A stretch of 15,092 nt of DNA, from contig SLAO01000185.1 in NCBI GenBank assembly GCA_007126835.1, forward strand, positions 1 through 15,092. The letters are read 5' to 3'. The DNA is from Nitriliruptorales bacterium (GTDB lineage: Bacteria; Actinomycetota; Nitriliruptoria; Euzebyales; Egibacteraceae). The position numbers and the translations under genes were made by a program. Position 1 is the first letter of the stretch, and every line of letters starts with the position of its first letter. Below, piece after piece: positions 1 to 6,936 of this stretch. The notes beneath the pieces are model-generated. The model ran no database searches and was not told where the DNA came from. It saw nothing but the letters and a program-made list of their open reading frames with translations.

Positions 1-278
1 ACGAACTCGAAGTACTGATCGTCCTCGTGCCACTGCCGCGTCGCCATCGCGCGACCGGGATCCCCGGTGAAGAACTCCACACTGCCGCGAGCAATCGACA
101 TCGAGCTCACGTCGAACGCCGAATGCACCACCGACGGCTCGGTGACATCCCCCTCGAAGTCGAACAACGCGATCGTGGCGGCGTCGTCTTGCGCTCCGGC
201 AGCCAGTGGCAGCAACCCAAGCAGCAGGACCGTGACGGCCAGCAAGAGAATGGTCCGGGACTTGTCACGAGAGCGCAT
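1..278 (-). CDS. Secreted protein, N-terminal part only (runs off the window edge)
   Basis: An open frame begins at ATG 278 and runs off the left edge (92 codons visible). A good Shine-Dalgarno (GGAGG) sits about 7 bases upstream of the ATG. The N-terminus is a clear signal peptide: basic start (MRSRDKSR), hydrophobic core at residues 9-25, and an AGA-Q cleavage site after residue 29. The mature part begins with an ALFDFEGD stretch and continues with a T/S-rich segment, FFTGDPGRA, and DDQYFEF. This pattern resembles the beta-sandwich domain at the start of many secreted proteins, including some extracellular nucleases and phosphatases; that link is from memory of the family and is tentative. 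The gene is divergent from the PHO-box-controlled beta-propeller gene, so a role in phosphate scavenging is possible but not shown. The catalytic part, if any, lies outside the window. Confidence 0.7.
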   Translation of the reverse strand, partial: MRSRDKSRTILLLAVTVLLLGLLPLAAGAQDDAATIALFDFEGDVTEPSVVHSAFDVSSMSIARGSVEFFTGDPGRAMATRQWHEDDQYFEF

Positions 279-367
279 CGGTCATCCTCCGCTGGGTGGT
301 CCATGGCACGCGGTGGCCCAGGCCGATACCGACCGTGGACCGCATGGACTGGCGGTCGAAGGCCGGG

Positions 368-397
368 TACCTAACCAGCCCATGACAGCCGGGTCAA
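368..397 (-). promoter_or_regulatory. Candidate sigma-70-type promoter for the secreted-protein gene
   Basis: Reading on the minus strand, a TTGACC hexamer (392-397) is followed after 17 bases by TTAGGT (369-374), or after 18 bases by TAGGTA. The pair lies about 90 bases before the ATG at 278. The -35 match is good and the -10 is only fair. No PHO box points in this direction. Confidence 0.35.
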
Positions 398-469
398 CGG
401 CCGATTCGTGACATCTGTGCAGAATGGCTGTCGACCCAAGCAGGAGAGCCCGTCCAAACCCCTAGGCGT

Positions 470-514
470 TTTCACCGTTTGTTCACCTGGCGCGCGACAG
501 GCCCTCGTTACGAT
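470..514 (+). promoter_or_regulatory. PHO box and -10 element upstream of the beta-propeller gene
   Basis: Two 7-base units, TTTCACC (470-476) and GTTCACC (481-487), are spaced exactly 11 bases apart. This is the arrangement of actinobacterial PHO boxes bound by PhoP/RegX3-type regulators. A TACGAT hexamer (509-514) starts 22 bases after the last base of the second unit and fits a -10 element, so the PHO box covers the usual -35 position. This indicates activation under phosphate starvation, probably by the PhoB-type regulator encoded at 5977-6663. Confidence 0.75.
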
Positions 515-643
515 GCGCCCCTTCAAGAGCCGCCCGCGACGGCTTTCGGGGGCCGCCCGGCGTAGCTGGCCGATGTGCGGTGGCGCCGATCCGCTGGAGC
601 TTGCTGGCGCGGGCCCACGCCGGAAGACAGAGGGAGCATCGTG

Positions 644-2050
644 ATGACCGTCGCCCGTCCGTACCGTCGTCTGGTGGCCGTGGTGGCCGCCGGGTTGCTG
701 CTCATACTCACCGCGCCAGGCGCCGCAGCGGGGCCAGGCCAGGGAGTGCCTGGCGACTCGCCCGCCCGCAGCGGCCATGAAGTCTGGTCGCTGGACCAGG
801 GCACCGACCTGATCCACGTCTACGACAGCCGCGACTACCGCGAGGTCGCCACGATCGATGTGAGCCCCGAGGCGCTGTCCGACCGCGGCTTCCAGCACGA
901 GCCCCCCGGGGACTCCACGGTGCCGCACATGATCGACTTCGACTCGAAGGACCGGTACGCGTTCATCGCGGCCACCGCCGGGGAGGCCACCATCGTGATC
1001 GATGCGCGCGCCAAGGAGGTCGTCGAGGTGCTCGGCACCGGCGCCGGCAGCCACATGACGGCGGTCACCCCGGACGACTCGTCGGCATGGGTCGCAGCCA
1101 TCGGGGCCGAAGAGCTCGTCGAGATCGAACTTGGCCGGCTCAACAGCGCCCGACCCACGTTCGAGGTCGGCACCCGCCTCGCCGTCGAGGATCTCCTCGC
1201 ACCGATCGAGGAGGACAACCCCGACTGGGCGCCGGTGTCACCCGACGAGGCCACCGACGACGACTTCGCGTACGCCTCCTACAGCCCGGTGTGCCACCAG
1301 TACTCCCCCGACTCGTCGGAGGCGTGGGTGACCCTGGGTCCCGGCTGGGCGCATGGCGGGTTGTTCGTTCTCGACCTCGACGCCCTGGAGGTCTCGGCCG
1401 CCTGGGACCCCAGTGAGGTCAAGGCCAACTGCGGCATCTCCGTCAGCGAGGAGCTCGCGGTGGCCAACTGGAGCGGCGAGGTGGTCGAAGGCGCCGACAC
1501 CGCCGGCGAGTGGTACGTGTTCGACCGCGCCAGCAAGGAGTTGGAGGAGACCAACAGCGCGGCTTCGGGCGACGTCCAGGGCCTCGACGCCCACGGGCTC
1601 ATGCTCAACCCCGACGGGTCGGAGTACTGGATGGTCAACCGCAGCTCGAACGACGGGCTGGTCGTCAACGCCGACGACCGCAGCGTCGTCCGAGAGCTGA
1701 CCTCCGGACTCGAGGCGCCCGACATCCTCGACTTCGCCCCCGACGGGTCCAGGGTCTACGTGTCGCAGCGCGGGCCTGACCCGGTCAGTGGTGCGCCGCA
1801 CGCCGCGACGGGCTCCGAGCCAGGTGTCGCCGTGCTCGACGCCAGCAACGGCGAGCGCGTCGACTTCCTCACACCCCCCGAACCTGGGGGCGACGCCACC
1901 AACGACATCCACGGCGTCGGTGTGCGCACCCTCGGGCCGGGCGAGCGCACCGGCCCCGACCGCGCGGCCGAGCGCAGGCCCGACCACGCGACCGAGCGCA
2001 CCGGGCTTGGGTCCGCGGGCCCTGGCCGCGCAGGTCCGGGCCGGCCGTAG
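644..2050 (+). CDS. Secreted seven-bladed beta-propeller protein, PHO-box controlled
   Basis: The ATG at 644 is chosen because AGGGAG (631-636) lies 7 bases upstream and the signal peptide starts there; an in-frame ATG at 575 lacks a ribosome binding site. The 468-residue product has a signal peptide (MTVARPYRR, hydrophobic 10-24, cleavage AAA-G after residue 29). The rest is a series of YVTN/NHL-like propeller repeats of the form xHxxxxPDxSxAWV, followed by VxDxxxxEVV. A histidine opens the inner strand of most blades: H95, H137, H218, H317 and H423, with C263 at the matching place in a further blade. C217 next to H218 is the only other cysteine in the mature domain. The C-terminal 40 residues are a low-complexity Gly/Pro/Arg tail. 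The family resembles surface or extracytoplasmic propellers, some of which bind metals or act as oxidases; substrate and reaction are unknown. The gene is monocistronic and converges on the flavoprotein gene. Confidence 0.85.
   Translation: MTVARPYRRLVAVVAAGLLLILTAPGAAAGPGQGVPGDSPARSGHEVWSLDQGTDLIHVYDSRDYREVATIDVSPEALSDRGFQHEPPGDSTVPHMIDFDSKDRYAFIAATAGEATIVIDARAKEVVEVLGTGAGSHMTAVTPDDSSAWVAAIGAEELVEIELGRLNSARPTFEVGTRLAVEDLLAPIEEDNPDWAPVSPDEATDDDFAYASYSPVCHQYSPDSSEAWVTLGPGWAHGGLFVLDLDALEVSAAWDPSEVKANCGISVSEELAVANWSGEVVEGADTAGEWYVFDRASKELEETNSAASGDVQGLDAHGLMLNPDGSEYWMVNRSSNDGLVVNADDRSVVRELTSGLEAPDILDFAPDGSRVYVSQRGPDPVSGAPHAATGSEPGVAVLDASNGERVDFLTPPEPGGDATNDIHGVGVRTLGPGERTGPDRAAERRPDHATERTGLGSAGPGRAGPGRP
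1953..2000 (+). repeat. 24-bp tandem duplication in the propeller gene's 3' tail
   Basis: Two adjacent 24-base units (1953-1976 and 1977-2000) match at 21 of 24 positions. They encode the 8-residue repeat GPDRAAER / RPDHATER in the low-complexity C-terminal tail. The length is a multiple of three, so the frame is kept. It looks like recent slippage in a disordered tail. Confidence 0.7.
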
Positions 2051-2116
2051 TCCCGGCACATCGCAAAGTCAGCAGCCGCGAGGGCCGGTGCCAACCGCCG
2101 GCGACGGGGCGTGACG

Positions 2117-3877
2117 CTACTCCAGCAAGCGCCCCGCGTCGGCGTCCATGCCGGCGGCACGCTCGACCATGGGCTGCAGACGGTCGGGGATCTCTGGGAT
2201 CGCCGTCTGGTCCGTGACCAGTGAGCCATCGACATCAAGCCGCACGGTGATGCGGACACGGAGGTCGGCGTCGAGGTCGGGGTAGTCGCTGCGGAAATGC
2301 GCGCCGCGCGTCTCCCGGCGCTGTTTGGCCCCCAGCAACGTCGCCTCCGCAGCGACCAGGCCGGCGCGCAGATCGAGGACGTGGGCAAGGTCTCCCCACC
2401 CCTCCGAGCTGGGGCGCACATCGACCCGCGATGCGGCCTCACGGATCTCGCGCAGGCGGGCCAGCCCCTCGTCGATGGTGTCCTCGGTGCGCACCACGCC
2501 GGCAGTACGCCAGACCTCGTTGCGCACGGCGCGCTGCAGCGGACGAGCGAACTCGTCACCATCACTCACCAACGCGTCGAGCGCGTCGTGAGCCGCCGAG
2601 AGGACCGCCCGGCTGCGAAGCTGGACGTCTTGACGGTTGCTGAACGCCGCCGCGGCCTCCCCAGCACGGCGCCCGAACACGATCGTCTCAGCCAGCGAGT
2701 TTCCGCCCAGGCGGTTGGCGCCGTGCAGGCCGGCGGTGGCCTCGCCGGCGGCGAACAACCCCTCGACATCCGTCTCGCCCGTGTCGGGCACGACGCGCAC
2801 GCCACCCATCGAGTAGTGCGCCGTCGGGGCGACCTCCATGGGGTCGCTGGCGATGTCGAGCATCTGCGTGTCGAGGAACTGCCGATACATCCGCGGCAGC
2901 TTCTCGAGCAGTGCATCCCGGCCGATGTGGCTGACGTCTAAGTACACGCCGCCGTTCGGCCCGCCGCGGCCCTCCTCGATCTCGGTGTAGTTGGCTAGGG
3001 CCACGCGGTCGCGCGTGGACAGCTCGAGGCGGTCGGGGTCGTAGCGCTCCATGAACCGGTCGCCGTCGGCGTTGTACAGGCGCCCGCCTTCGCCGCGAAC
3101 CGCTTCGGTGACGAGCACGCCCGCCCACTCTTCGGGGTGGACCATGCCGGTGGGGTGGAACTGCACCAGCTCCATGTCGGCCAGCGTCGCGCCGGCGCGC
3201 AACGCCAGCGCCATCGCGTCGCCGGTGTTCTCGTCGCGGCGCGAGGAGCTGCGACGCCACAGCCGGGTGTGACCGCCGGCCGCGAGCACGACAGCGTCAG
3301 CGAGGAAGACGATCCGCTCGCCGGTGCGCACGTCGAAGCCCATCGCGCCGAAGCAGCGACCGTCCTCGACGAGGAGCTCGGAGACGTACACGTGGTCGAC
3401 GACGTCGATTCCCAGCGAGGCGACCCGCTCGGTGACGGCGTTCTGGATCGCCCGGCCGGTGTAGTCGCCCGCGTAGCAGGTCCGCCGGTAGGTGTGCGCG
3501 CCGAAGTAGCGCTGGTCGATGCGCCCGTCCTCGGTCCTCGCAAAGGCGCAGCCCCACTCCTCGAGCTCCTCGATCGCGCGGGGCGCCTCCTCGACCAGCA
3601 ACTCGACGAACCGTGGGTCACCCAGGAGGTAGCCCTCCGCTAGCGTGTCAGCGGCGTGCTGTTCGAAGCTGTCGTCGGGGTCGTGGGTGCCCAGCACCGC
3701 GTTGATGCCGCCCGCGGCGAGCACGGTGTGCGCGTCGTTGCGGGCGCGCTTGCCGACCACCTTGACGTCGACGCCCTCGTCGTAGGCAGCGATGGCCGCC
3801 CTGGACCCGGCCGCGCCCGAGCCGACGACCAGCACGTTGGACACGTCCTGGCGAGCGGCTGGAGGCGCGGGGGTCAT
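2117..3877 (-). CDS. SdhA/FrdA/NadB-family FAD-dependent oxidoreductase (flavoprotein subunit)
   Basis: The 586-residue product has the full succinate dehydrogenase/fumarate reductase/L-aspartate oxidase fold. Visible are a Rossmann FAD motif GSGAAG (19-24), AHTVLAAGGI (49-58), QFHPTG (239-244), RGEGG (261-265), HYSMGG (354-359), HGANRLGGNSL (385-395), and a late ETRGAHFRSDYP motif. H50 lies where SdhA/FrdA proteins attach FAD covalently (SHTV-AQGG in E. coli SdhA). L-aspartate oxidases (STFYAQGG in E. coli NadB) lack it, so an SdhA/FrdA-like enzyme is favoured, probably interconverting a C4 dicarboxylate pair. No iron-sulfur or membrane-anchor subunit gene is adjacent, which is unusual for SdhA/FrdA; a soluble oxidase or a partner elsewhere are both possible. 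The ATG at 3877 lies 63 bases after the stop of the small ferritin-like gene, in the same direction. The ribosome binding site is a weak GGGGGCG. Confidence 0.85.
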   Translation of the reverse strand: MTPAPPAARQDVSNVLVVGSGAAGSRAAIAAYDEGVDVKVVGKRARNDAHTVLAAGGINAVLGTHDPDDSFEQHAADTLAEGYLLGDPRFVELLVEEAPRAIEELEEWGCAFARTEDGRIDQRYFGAHTYRRTCYAGDYTGRAIQNAVTERVASLGIDVVDHVYVSELLVEDGRCFGAMGFDVRTGERIVFLADAVVLAAGGHTRLWRRSSSRRDENTGDAMALALRAGATLADMELVQFHPTGMVHPEEWAGVLVTEAVRGEGGRLYNADGDRFMERYDPDRLELSTRDRVALANYTEIEEGRGGPNGGVYLDVSHIGRDALLEKLPRMYRQFLDTQMLDIASDPMEVAPTAHYSMGGVRVVPDTGETDVEGLFAAGEATAGLHGANRLGGNSLAETIVFGRRAGEAAAAFSNRQDVQLRSRAVLSAAHDALDALVSDGDEFARPLQRAVRNEVWRTAGVVRTEDTIDEGLARLREIREAASRVDVRPSSEGWGDLAHVLDLRAGLVAAEATLLGAKQRRETRGAHFRSDYPDLDADLRVRITVRLDVDGSLVTDQTAIPEIPDRLQPMVERAAGMDADAGRLLE

Positions 3878-3940
3878 CGCGCCCCCAGGGGCCTCATCGC
3901 TCGGCTGCCCGGCGGGCGACCGAGGTCGACAGCGGGGTTG

Positions 3941-4183
3941 TCACGCACCGCTTTGCGGCGTGAGCCCGTGATCCTTGGTGAGCTCTCGCAGCAGCTCGTG
4001 AGCGCGCTCCCCACGCCACGCATCGTGGCGCTGGCACTCGCGGATGAAGTCGGCGACGTCCTGGTGCTCGGAGTCCGCGTCCTGCAGGTACTGCTCGTAC
4101 AACTGCGCCGCCTTGAGGGCGTGGTACTGGATGCTCACGAGGTTGTAGACGATGTCGTCAGCCGGTGTGTGTGTGCTGCCCAT
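3941..4183 (-). CDS. Small all-helical, ferritin-like (half-bundle) protein
   Basis: The start is ATG 4183, preceded by a strong GGAGGTG about 5 bases upstream. The product is 80 residues with no signal peptide. It is predicted to form a two-helix hairpin: helix 1 roughly residues 8-35, helix 2 roughly 40-70. Helix 1 carries YHALKAAQLYEQY and helix 2 carries DFIRECQ and GERAHELL, giving E30, E48 and an E59-x-x-H62 pair. This spacing resembles half-ferritin metal-binding helices such as encapsulated ferritins, where dimerisation completes a di-iron site. The assignment is by pattern only, and a plain helical dimer without metal is possible. It sits upstream of the flavoprotein gene in the same direction, so the two may be co-transcribed. 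Confidence 0.7.
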   Translation of the reverse strand: MGSTHTPADDIVYNLVSIQYHALKAAQLYEQYLQDADSEHQDVADFIRECQRHDAWRGERAHELLRELTKDHGLTPQSGA

Positions 4184-4472
4184 CAGGCACCTCCTCGGGT
4201 CGGGGGGGTAGCGCGTATGCCCGGGCGGGCACCGGTCGAAACGGCCTTCGATCTGCGCGAGGGCGACAGCCCTTGGGCTCGACCGCCAGCACACGCGCAG
4301 GCCCCGCAGTTGCGCGCCCGACCGCGACGCGTCCCACGGACGACGTTGCGATTCCGACGTCCTTACACGTCGCAATCGCAACGTCGTGCACGGAGCCAAC
4401 CACACCAACCTCAATGGGGCTCAGGAGTCCCACCAGCGACGCGGTGGACGCCTGAACAGCCCCGGCGAGGGG
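4184..4472. other. Intergenic region of 289 bases between smr-like and ferritin-like genes
   Basis: Open frames across this stretch on both strands show no ribosome binding site and no recognisable protein. Apart from the ribosome binding site of the downstream gene (around 4189-4195), its main content is the 46-bp palindrome at 4341-4386. No clear promoter hexamers were found. Confidence 0.55.
4341..4386. repeat. 46-bp near-perfect palindrome (long hairpin)
   Basis: The left arm CGACGTTGCGATT (4341-4353) is the exact reverse complement of 4374-4386. After one C/C mismatch, CGACGT (4355-4360) pairs with ACGTCG (4367-4372) around a 6-base loop. An A-T pair at 4340/4387 extends the outer stem to 14 bp. 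Neither strand has a T-run after the stem, so a standard intrinsic terminator is unlikely. It could be a protein-binding operator, an RNA processing or stabilising structure, or a mobile-element remnant. It lies 87 bases after the smr-like stop and about 160 bases before the ferritin-like start. Confidence 0.9.
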
Positions 4473-4745
4473 TCACTGCCCGCGCGCCCACCGGAAGTAG
4501 ACGAACACCCGCCCGGAGTTGTTGGGGTCCTTGTTGACCCGGTGGTATCGGGCACGAACGTCGCCGCGGTCGAGGAAGCGCAGCACCCGCTTCTTCAGCG
4601 CGCCGCTGCCCTTGCCGCAGATGATCTCGAGTTGCGTGGCCTTGCGCGCCTCGGCGTCGTCCATGGCCTGCTCGAGCGCAGCGTCGATCTGCGCGCCCTT
4701 GTTGTAGATGGGATGCAGGTCCAGCGTCAGTTCGCGTGAGGACAT
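4473..4745 (-). CDS. Stand-alone Smr-domain protein
   Basis: The product is 90 residues. It carries the two signatures of the Smr (small MutS-related) domain: LDLHP (residues 8-12, usual motif LDLHG) and the loop ICGKGSGALKKRV (about 42-54, usual HGKGTGxLR). An alternating helix-strand pattern and a C-terminal VFVYFRW strand follow. Smr domains are nucleases acting on DNA or RNA, known from the MutS2 C-terminus and from stand-alone proteins. The HGKG histidine is replaced by cysteine (CGKG) and the LDLH histidine is kept, so activity cannot be assumed. The start at ATG 4745 has only a weak GTGGG ribosome binding site. It follows phoR by 77 bases in the same direction and could be a distal gene of that operon. 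Confidence 0.8.
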   Translation of the reverse strand: MSSRELTLDLHPIYNKGAQIDAALEQAMDDAEARKATQLEIICGKGSGALKKRVLRFLDRGDVRARYHRVNKDPNNSGRVFVYFRWARGQ

Positions 4746-4822
4746 ATCGACCCACGGACGTCGTACTCGGTTCGGCTGTCAGCCCCGATCGTACGTCCAC
4801 GCAGCGGTCCCACGCCCCGGAT

Positions 4823-5968
4823 CTACGCGGTCTGCGGCAGCCGGACCGTGAACGTGCTGCCCTTGCCAGGAGCGCTGGTCACGGCCGCGATGCCGCCGTA
4901 GCGCTGGGCGGCGTTGCGCACGAGCGACAACCCAAGACCGGTGCCACCCTCCTCGCGGCTGCGCCCCTTGTCCACCCGGTAGAACCGCTCGAAGATGCGC
5001 TCTTGCTCCTCGGCGGGGATCCCGATGCCGGTGTCAGCGACGCTGATCGTCAGCCACTGGCCCTCATCGCTCACGGTCACGTGCACCTCCCCGGACACGT
5101 GGTTGTAGCGCACCGCGTTCTCGAGCAGGTTCGCGACGATCAACCGCAGGTCCTCGGGCGCGACCGCCACGTCCACATGCTCCGGAAGGTCGACGGTGAG
5201 GGTGATGTCGCGCTCGGCGGCAAGCGGCGCGAGCCGCTCCAGCTGCTGGCTGACCACCCGGCTTACGTCAACGTGCGCATGGGGGCGCGTCGCGGCCTCT
5301 TCGAGCCGCGACAGGTCCAAGAGGTCGCGCACGAGCCGCGCCAAGCGGGCCGCCTCGACCTGCATCCGCTCGATCATCCGCTCGGCACGAGCGGGATCGC
5401 GCCCGACGGCCAGGCTGAGGGCCTCCGACAGGGCCTGAAGTCCGGCGACTGGGGTCTTGAGCTCGTGGCTGGCGTTGGTGACGAAGTCACGGCGCATCGC
5501 CTCGACCCGCCGGGTCTCGGTCAAGTCGGTGACCACCAGGGCGATCTCGCCGGTCGCCGTGGGCACCGCTCGTGCCTGAAGAACGCGCTCGTCGCGCGCG
5601 CCTTCGAGTTCGACCGCCCGGCGTTCGTCTTGGGCCCTGGTGACCGTCTCGGCGAGGCGCACGTCGCCCAGCACCGCCTCGGGGGTGCCTCCGCGGGCCG
5701 TCGCGTCGAGATCGAACAGGCTGCGAGCGGCCTGGTTGGCGTAGCTCAACCCGCTGCTGAACAGCAGGATCGCCGGGGGAAGCTCCTCGAGCAGGCGCAG
5801 CACCCGGGCGCGTTGCGTGACGAGCCGGCGGTGCAGGACGACGGCCACGGCCAGGCCTGCCAGCCCTGCAACGGGTGCGACCAACAGGGCCGAGGCCCCG
5901 GTCACCGCCGTCAACACCCCGACGCCGGCGGCCAGCGCCGGCAGGAGGAGTAACCAGCGGCGGGCCAT
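4823..5968 (-). CDS. phoR: PhoR/SenX3-type sensor histidine kinase
   Basis: The product is 381 residues. Two hydrophobic segments (about 4-23 and 25-46) form a membrane hairpin with almost no extracytoplasmic loop, which suits a kinase that senses Pst/PhoU rather than an external ligand. A PAS-like domain follows (about 58-150). The HisKA motif FVTNASHELKTP holds the phosphorylated H168. The catalytic domain has the N box NLLENAVRYN (280-289), G1 DTGIGIP (312-318), F-box region ERIFERFYRV, and G2 GGTGLGL (341-347). Length matches SenX3/PhoR. It starts 8 bases after the regulator's stop, so the pair is one operon with regulator first. It probably phosphorylates the adjacent PhoB-type regulator when phosphate is low. 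SenX3 would be an equally valid name. Confidence 0.92.
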   Translation of the reverse strand: MARRWLLLLPALAAGVGVLTAVTGASALLVAPVAGLAGLAVAVVLHRRLVTQRARVLRLLEELPPAILLFSSGLSYANQAARSLFDLDATARGGTPEAVLGDVRLAETVTRAQDERRAVELEGARDERVLQARAVPTATGEIALVVTDLTETRRVEAMRRDFVTNASHELKTPVAGLQALSEALSLAVGRDPARAERMIERMQVEAARLARLVRDLLDLSRLEEAATRPHAHVDVSRVVSQQLERLAPLAAERDITLTVDLPEHVDVAVAPEDLRLIVANLLENAVRYNHVSGEVHVTVSDEGQWLTISVADTGIGIPAEEQERIFERFYRVDKGRSREEGGTGLGLSLVRNAAQRYGGIAAVTSAPGKGSTFTVRLPQTA

Positions 5969-5976
5969 GCCCGACG

Positions 5977-6663
5977 CTAGGCGTCGCTGAGCTTGTAGCC
6001 GACCCCGCGGACGGTGAGGATCCGCGACGGCTCGTGAGGGTCGTCCTCCACCCGGCCGCGGAGCCGCTTGATGTGCACGTCGAGGGTCTTGGTGTCACCG
6101 ACGTAGTCGGCGCCCCAGATGCGATCGATGAGCACCTCCCGCGTGAGCACGCGACCCGCGTTGCGCACCAGCAGCTCGAGCAGCGCGAACTCCTTGGGTG
6201 GCAAGTCGACCGGGGCGCCTCGCACGGAGACCTCGTAGCGCTCCGGATCGACGCGCACCCCTGCGGCCTCCAGCGACGCACCGGGCTCGGCCGCCTCCCG
6301 GTCGGCTCCGCGGCGCAGGACGGCTCGCACGCGCGCGGTCAGCTCGCGCATGCTGAAGGGCTTGGTCACGTAGTCGTCCGCGCCTAGCTCGAGGCCGACC
6401 ACCTTGTCGACCTCCGAGTCTCTGGCGGTCAGCATGATGACCGGAACCGAGGAGTGGACGCGAAGCTGGCGGCACACTTCGGTGCCCGAGATGCCGGGCA
6501 GCATCAGGTCGAGGAGCACGAGGTCGGGGCGCTCACGCTCGAACGTCTGCAGCGCCTCGTGACCGTCCGTGGCGGTGGTGACGTCGTAGCCCTCGGCAGC
6601 GAGGCCGAACTCCAGCGCCTCTACGAGCGATGGCTCGTCCTCGACCACCAGCACCTTGGGCAT
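5977..6663 (-). CDS. phoB: PhoB/RegX3-type phosphate response regulator
   Basis: The start is ATG 6663 (MPKVLVVEDEP), because the receiver fold begins there; an in-frame GTG at 6732 would lie inside a PHO repeat. The product is 228 residues. The receiver domain (1-118) has acidic residues E8/D9, phosphoacceptor D52, T79 and K101. The OmpR/PhoB-type winged helix (about 130-226) carries the recognition-helix region TKTLDVHIKRLRGRVE. It should bind the GTTCACC direct repeats seen at four places in this window. No ribosome binding site is visible. A TACGCT hexamer (6673-6678) ends 9 bases before the ATG, so the transcript may be leaderless or nearly so. RegX3 is the Mycobacterium name for the closest functional group. 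Confidence 0.92.
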   Translation of the reverse strand: MPKVLVVEDEPSLVEALEFGLAAEGYDVTTATDGHEALQTFERERPDLVLLDLMLPGISGTEVCRQLRVHSSVPVIMLTARDSEVDKVVGLELGADDYVTKPFSMRELTARVRAVLRRGADREAAEPGASLEAAGVRVDPERYEVSVRGAPVDLPPKEFALLELLVRNAGRVLTREVLIDRIWGADYVGDTKTLDVHIKRLRGRVEDDPHEPSRILTVRGVGYKLSDA

Positions 6664-6672
6664 CGCAGCGGA

Positions 6673-6678
6673 AGCGTA
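6673..6678 (-). promoter_or_regulatory. Candidate -10 element for phoB-phoR
   Basis: TACGCT on the minus strand fits TANNNT and ends 9 bases before the phoB ATG. This would place transcription initiation at or within a few bases of the start codon. There is no Shine-Dalgarno, which is consistent with leaderless translation common in actinobacteria. No clear -35 was found. Confidence 0.4.
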
Positions 6679-6726
6679 GCCGGGCGCAGCCACGGCGGTC
6701 GGCCGTGCGGCCCCCTGCCGAGCAAG

Positions 6727-6781
6727 GTTCACTAGCGTTCACCCATCGTTCTCCAACGCGCCCCCCGGTCATCGCCAGTAT
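6727..6781 (+). promoter_or_regulatory. Three-unit PHO repeat with -10 element, facing pstB
   Basis: GTTCACT (6727-6733), GTTCACC (6737-6743) and GTTCTCC (6748-6754) form a direct-repeat array on the plus strand. The first step is 10 bases and the second 11. CAGTAT (6776-6781) starts 22 bases after the last unit, the same distance as between the PHO box and -10 of the beta-propeller gene. It would drive a transcript with a leader of roughly 150 bases into pstB. The array also lies 64-91 bases upstream of the divergent phoB start and could give autoregulation. Confidence 0.65.
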
Positions 6782-6852
6782 GCCCTGCGGGGCAGCGGTC
6801 CCGTCGCGAATCGCCCCGATGAGCGCAGGATGTCGCCGTCGGTGCGCGCGGT

Positions 6853-6870
6853 GTTCACCCTCCCGTCACC
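6853..6870 (+). promoter_or_regulatory. Second PHO box upstream of pstB
   Basis: GTTCACC (6853-6859) and CGTCACC (6864-6870) are spaced 11 bases apart, 66 bases before the pstB ATG. The second unit is weaker. No convincing -10 lies at the distance seen at the other PHO promoters; CATCGT (6883-6888) is a possibility. Confidence 0.6.
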
Positions 6871-6936
6871 TACCCCCGGCAGCATCGTCTGTGGCGAGCC
6901 GATCGCCCATCACACCGCTGCGGAAGGACAAGCGCG

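Larger units (their letters stand above)
279..643. other. Divergent intergenic region of 365 bases
   Basis: No convincing gene lies between the two divergent secreted-protein genes. Short open frames in this stretch have no ribosome binding site and overlap promoter elements. The region holds a candidate leftward promoter (368-397) and a rightward PHO box with -10 element (470-514). The 123 or so bases between the predicted rightward start of transcription and the ATG at 644 are GC-rich and could fold, but no specific RNA element was recognised. Confidence 0.6.

Noticed and set aside
371..1054. Long open frame antisense to the beta-propeller gene
   Set aside because: No ribosome binding site, no recognisable protein, and typical GC-rich shadow composition opposite a well-supported gene.
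3656..4537. Plus-strand open frame spanning the 46-bp palindrome
   Set aside because: It overlaps three supported minus-strand features and has no ribosome binding site or recognisable sequence.
4736..5953. 405-codon open frame opposite phoR
   Set aside because: Antisense to all kinase motifs; rich in Arg/Gly/Gln with no domain pattern.
6664..6732. Upstream GTG start for phoB
   Set aside because: It would put the start codon inside a PHO repeat and add 23 residues before a canonical receiver start.
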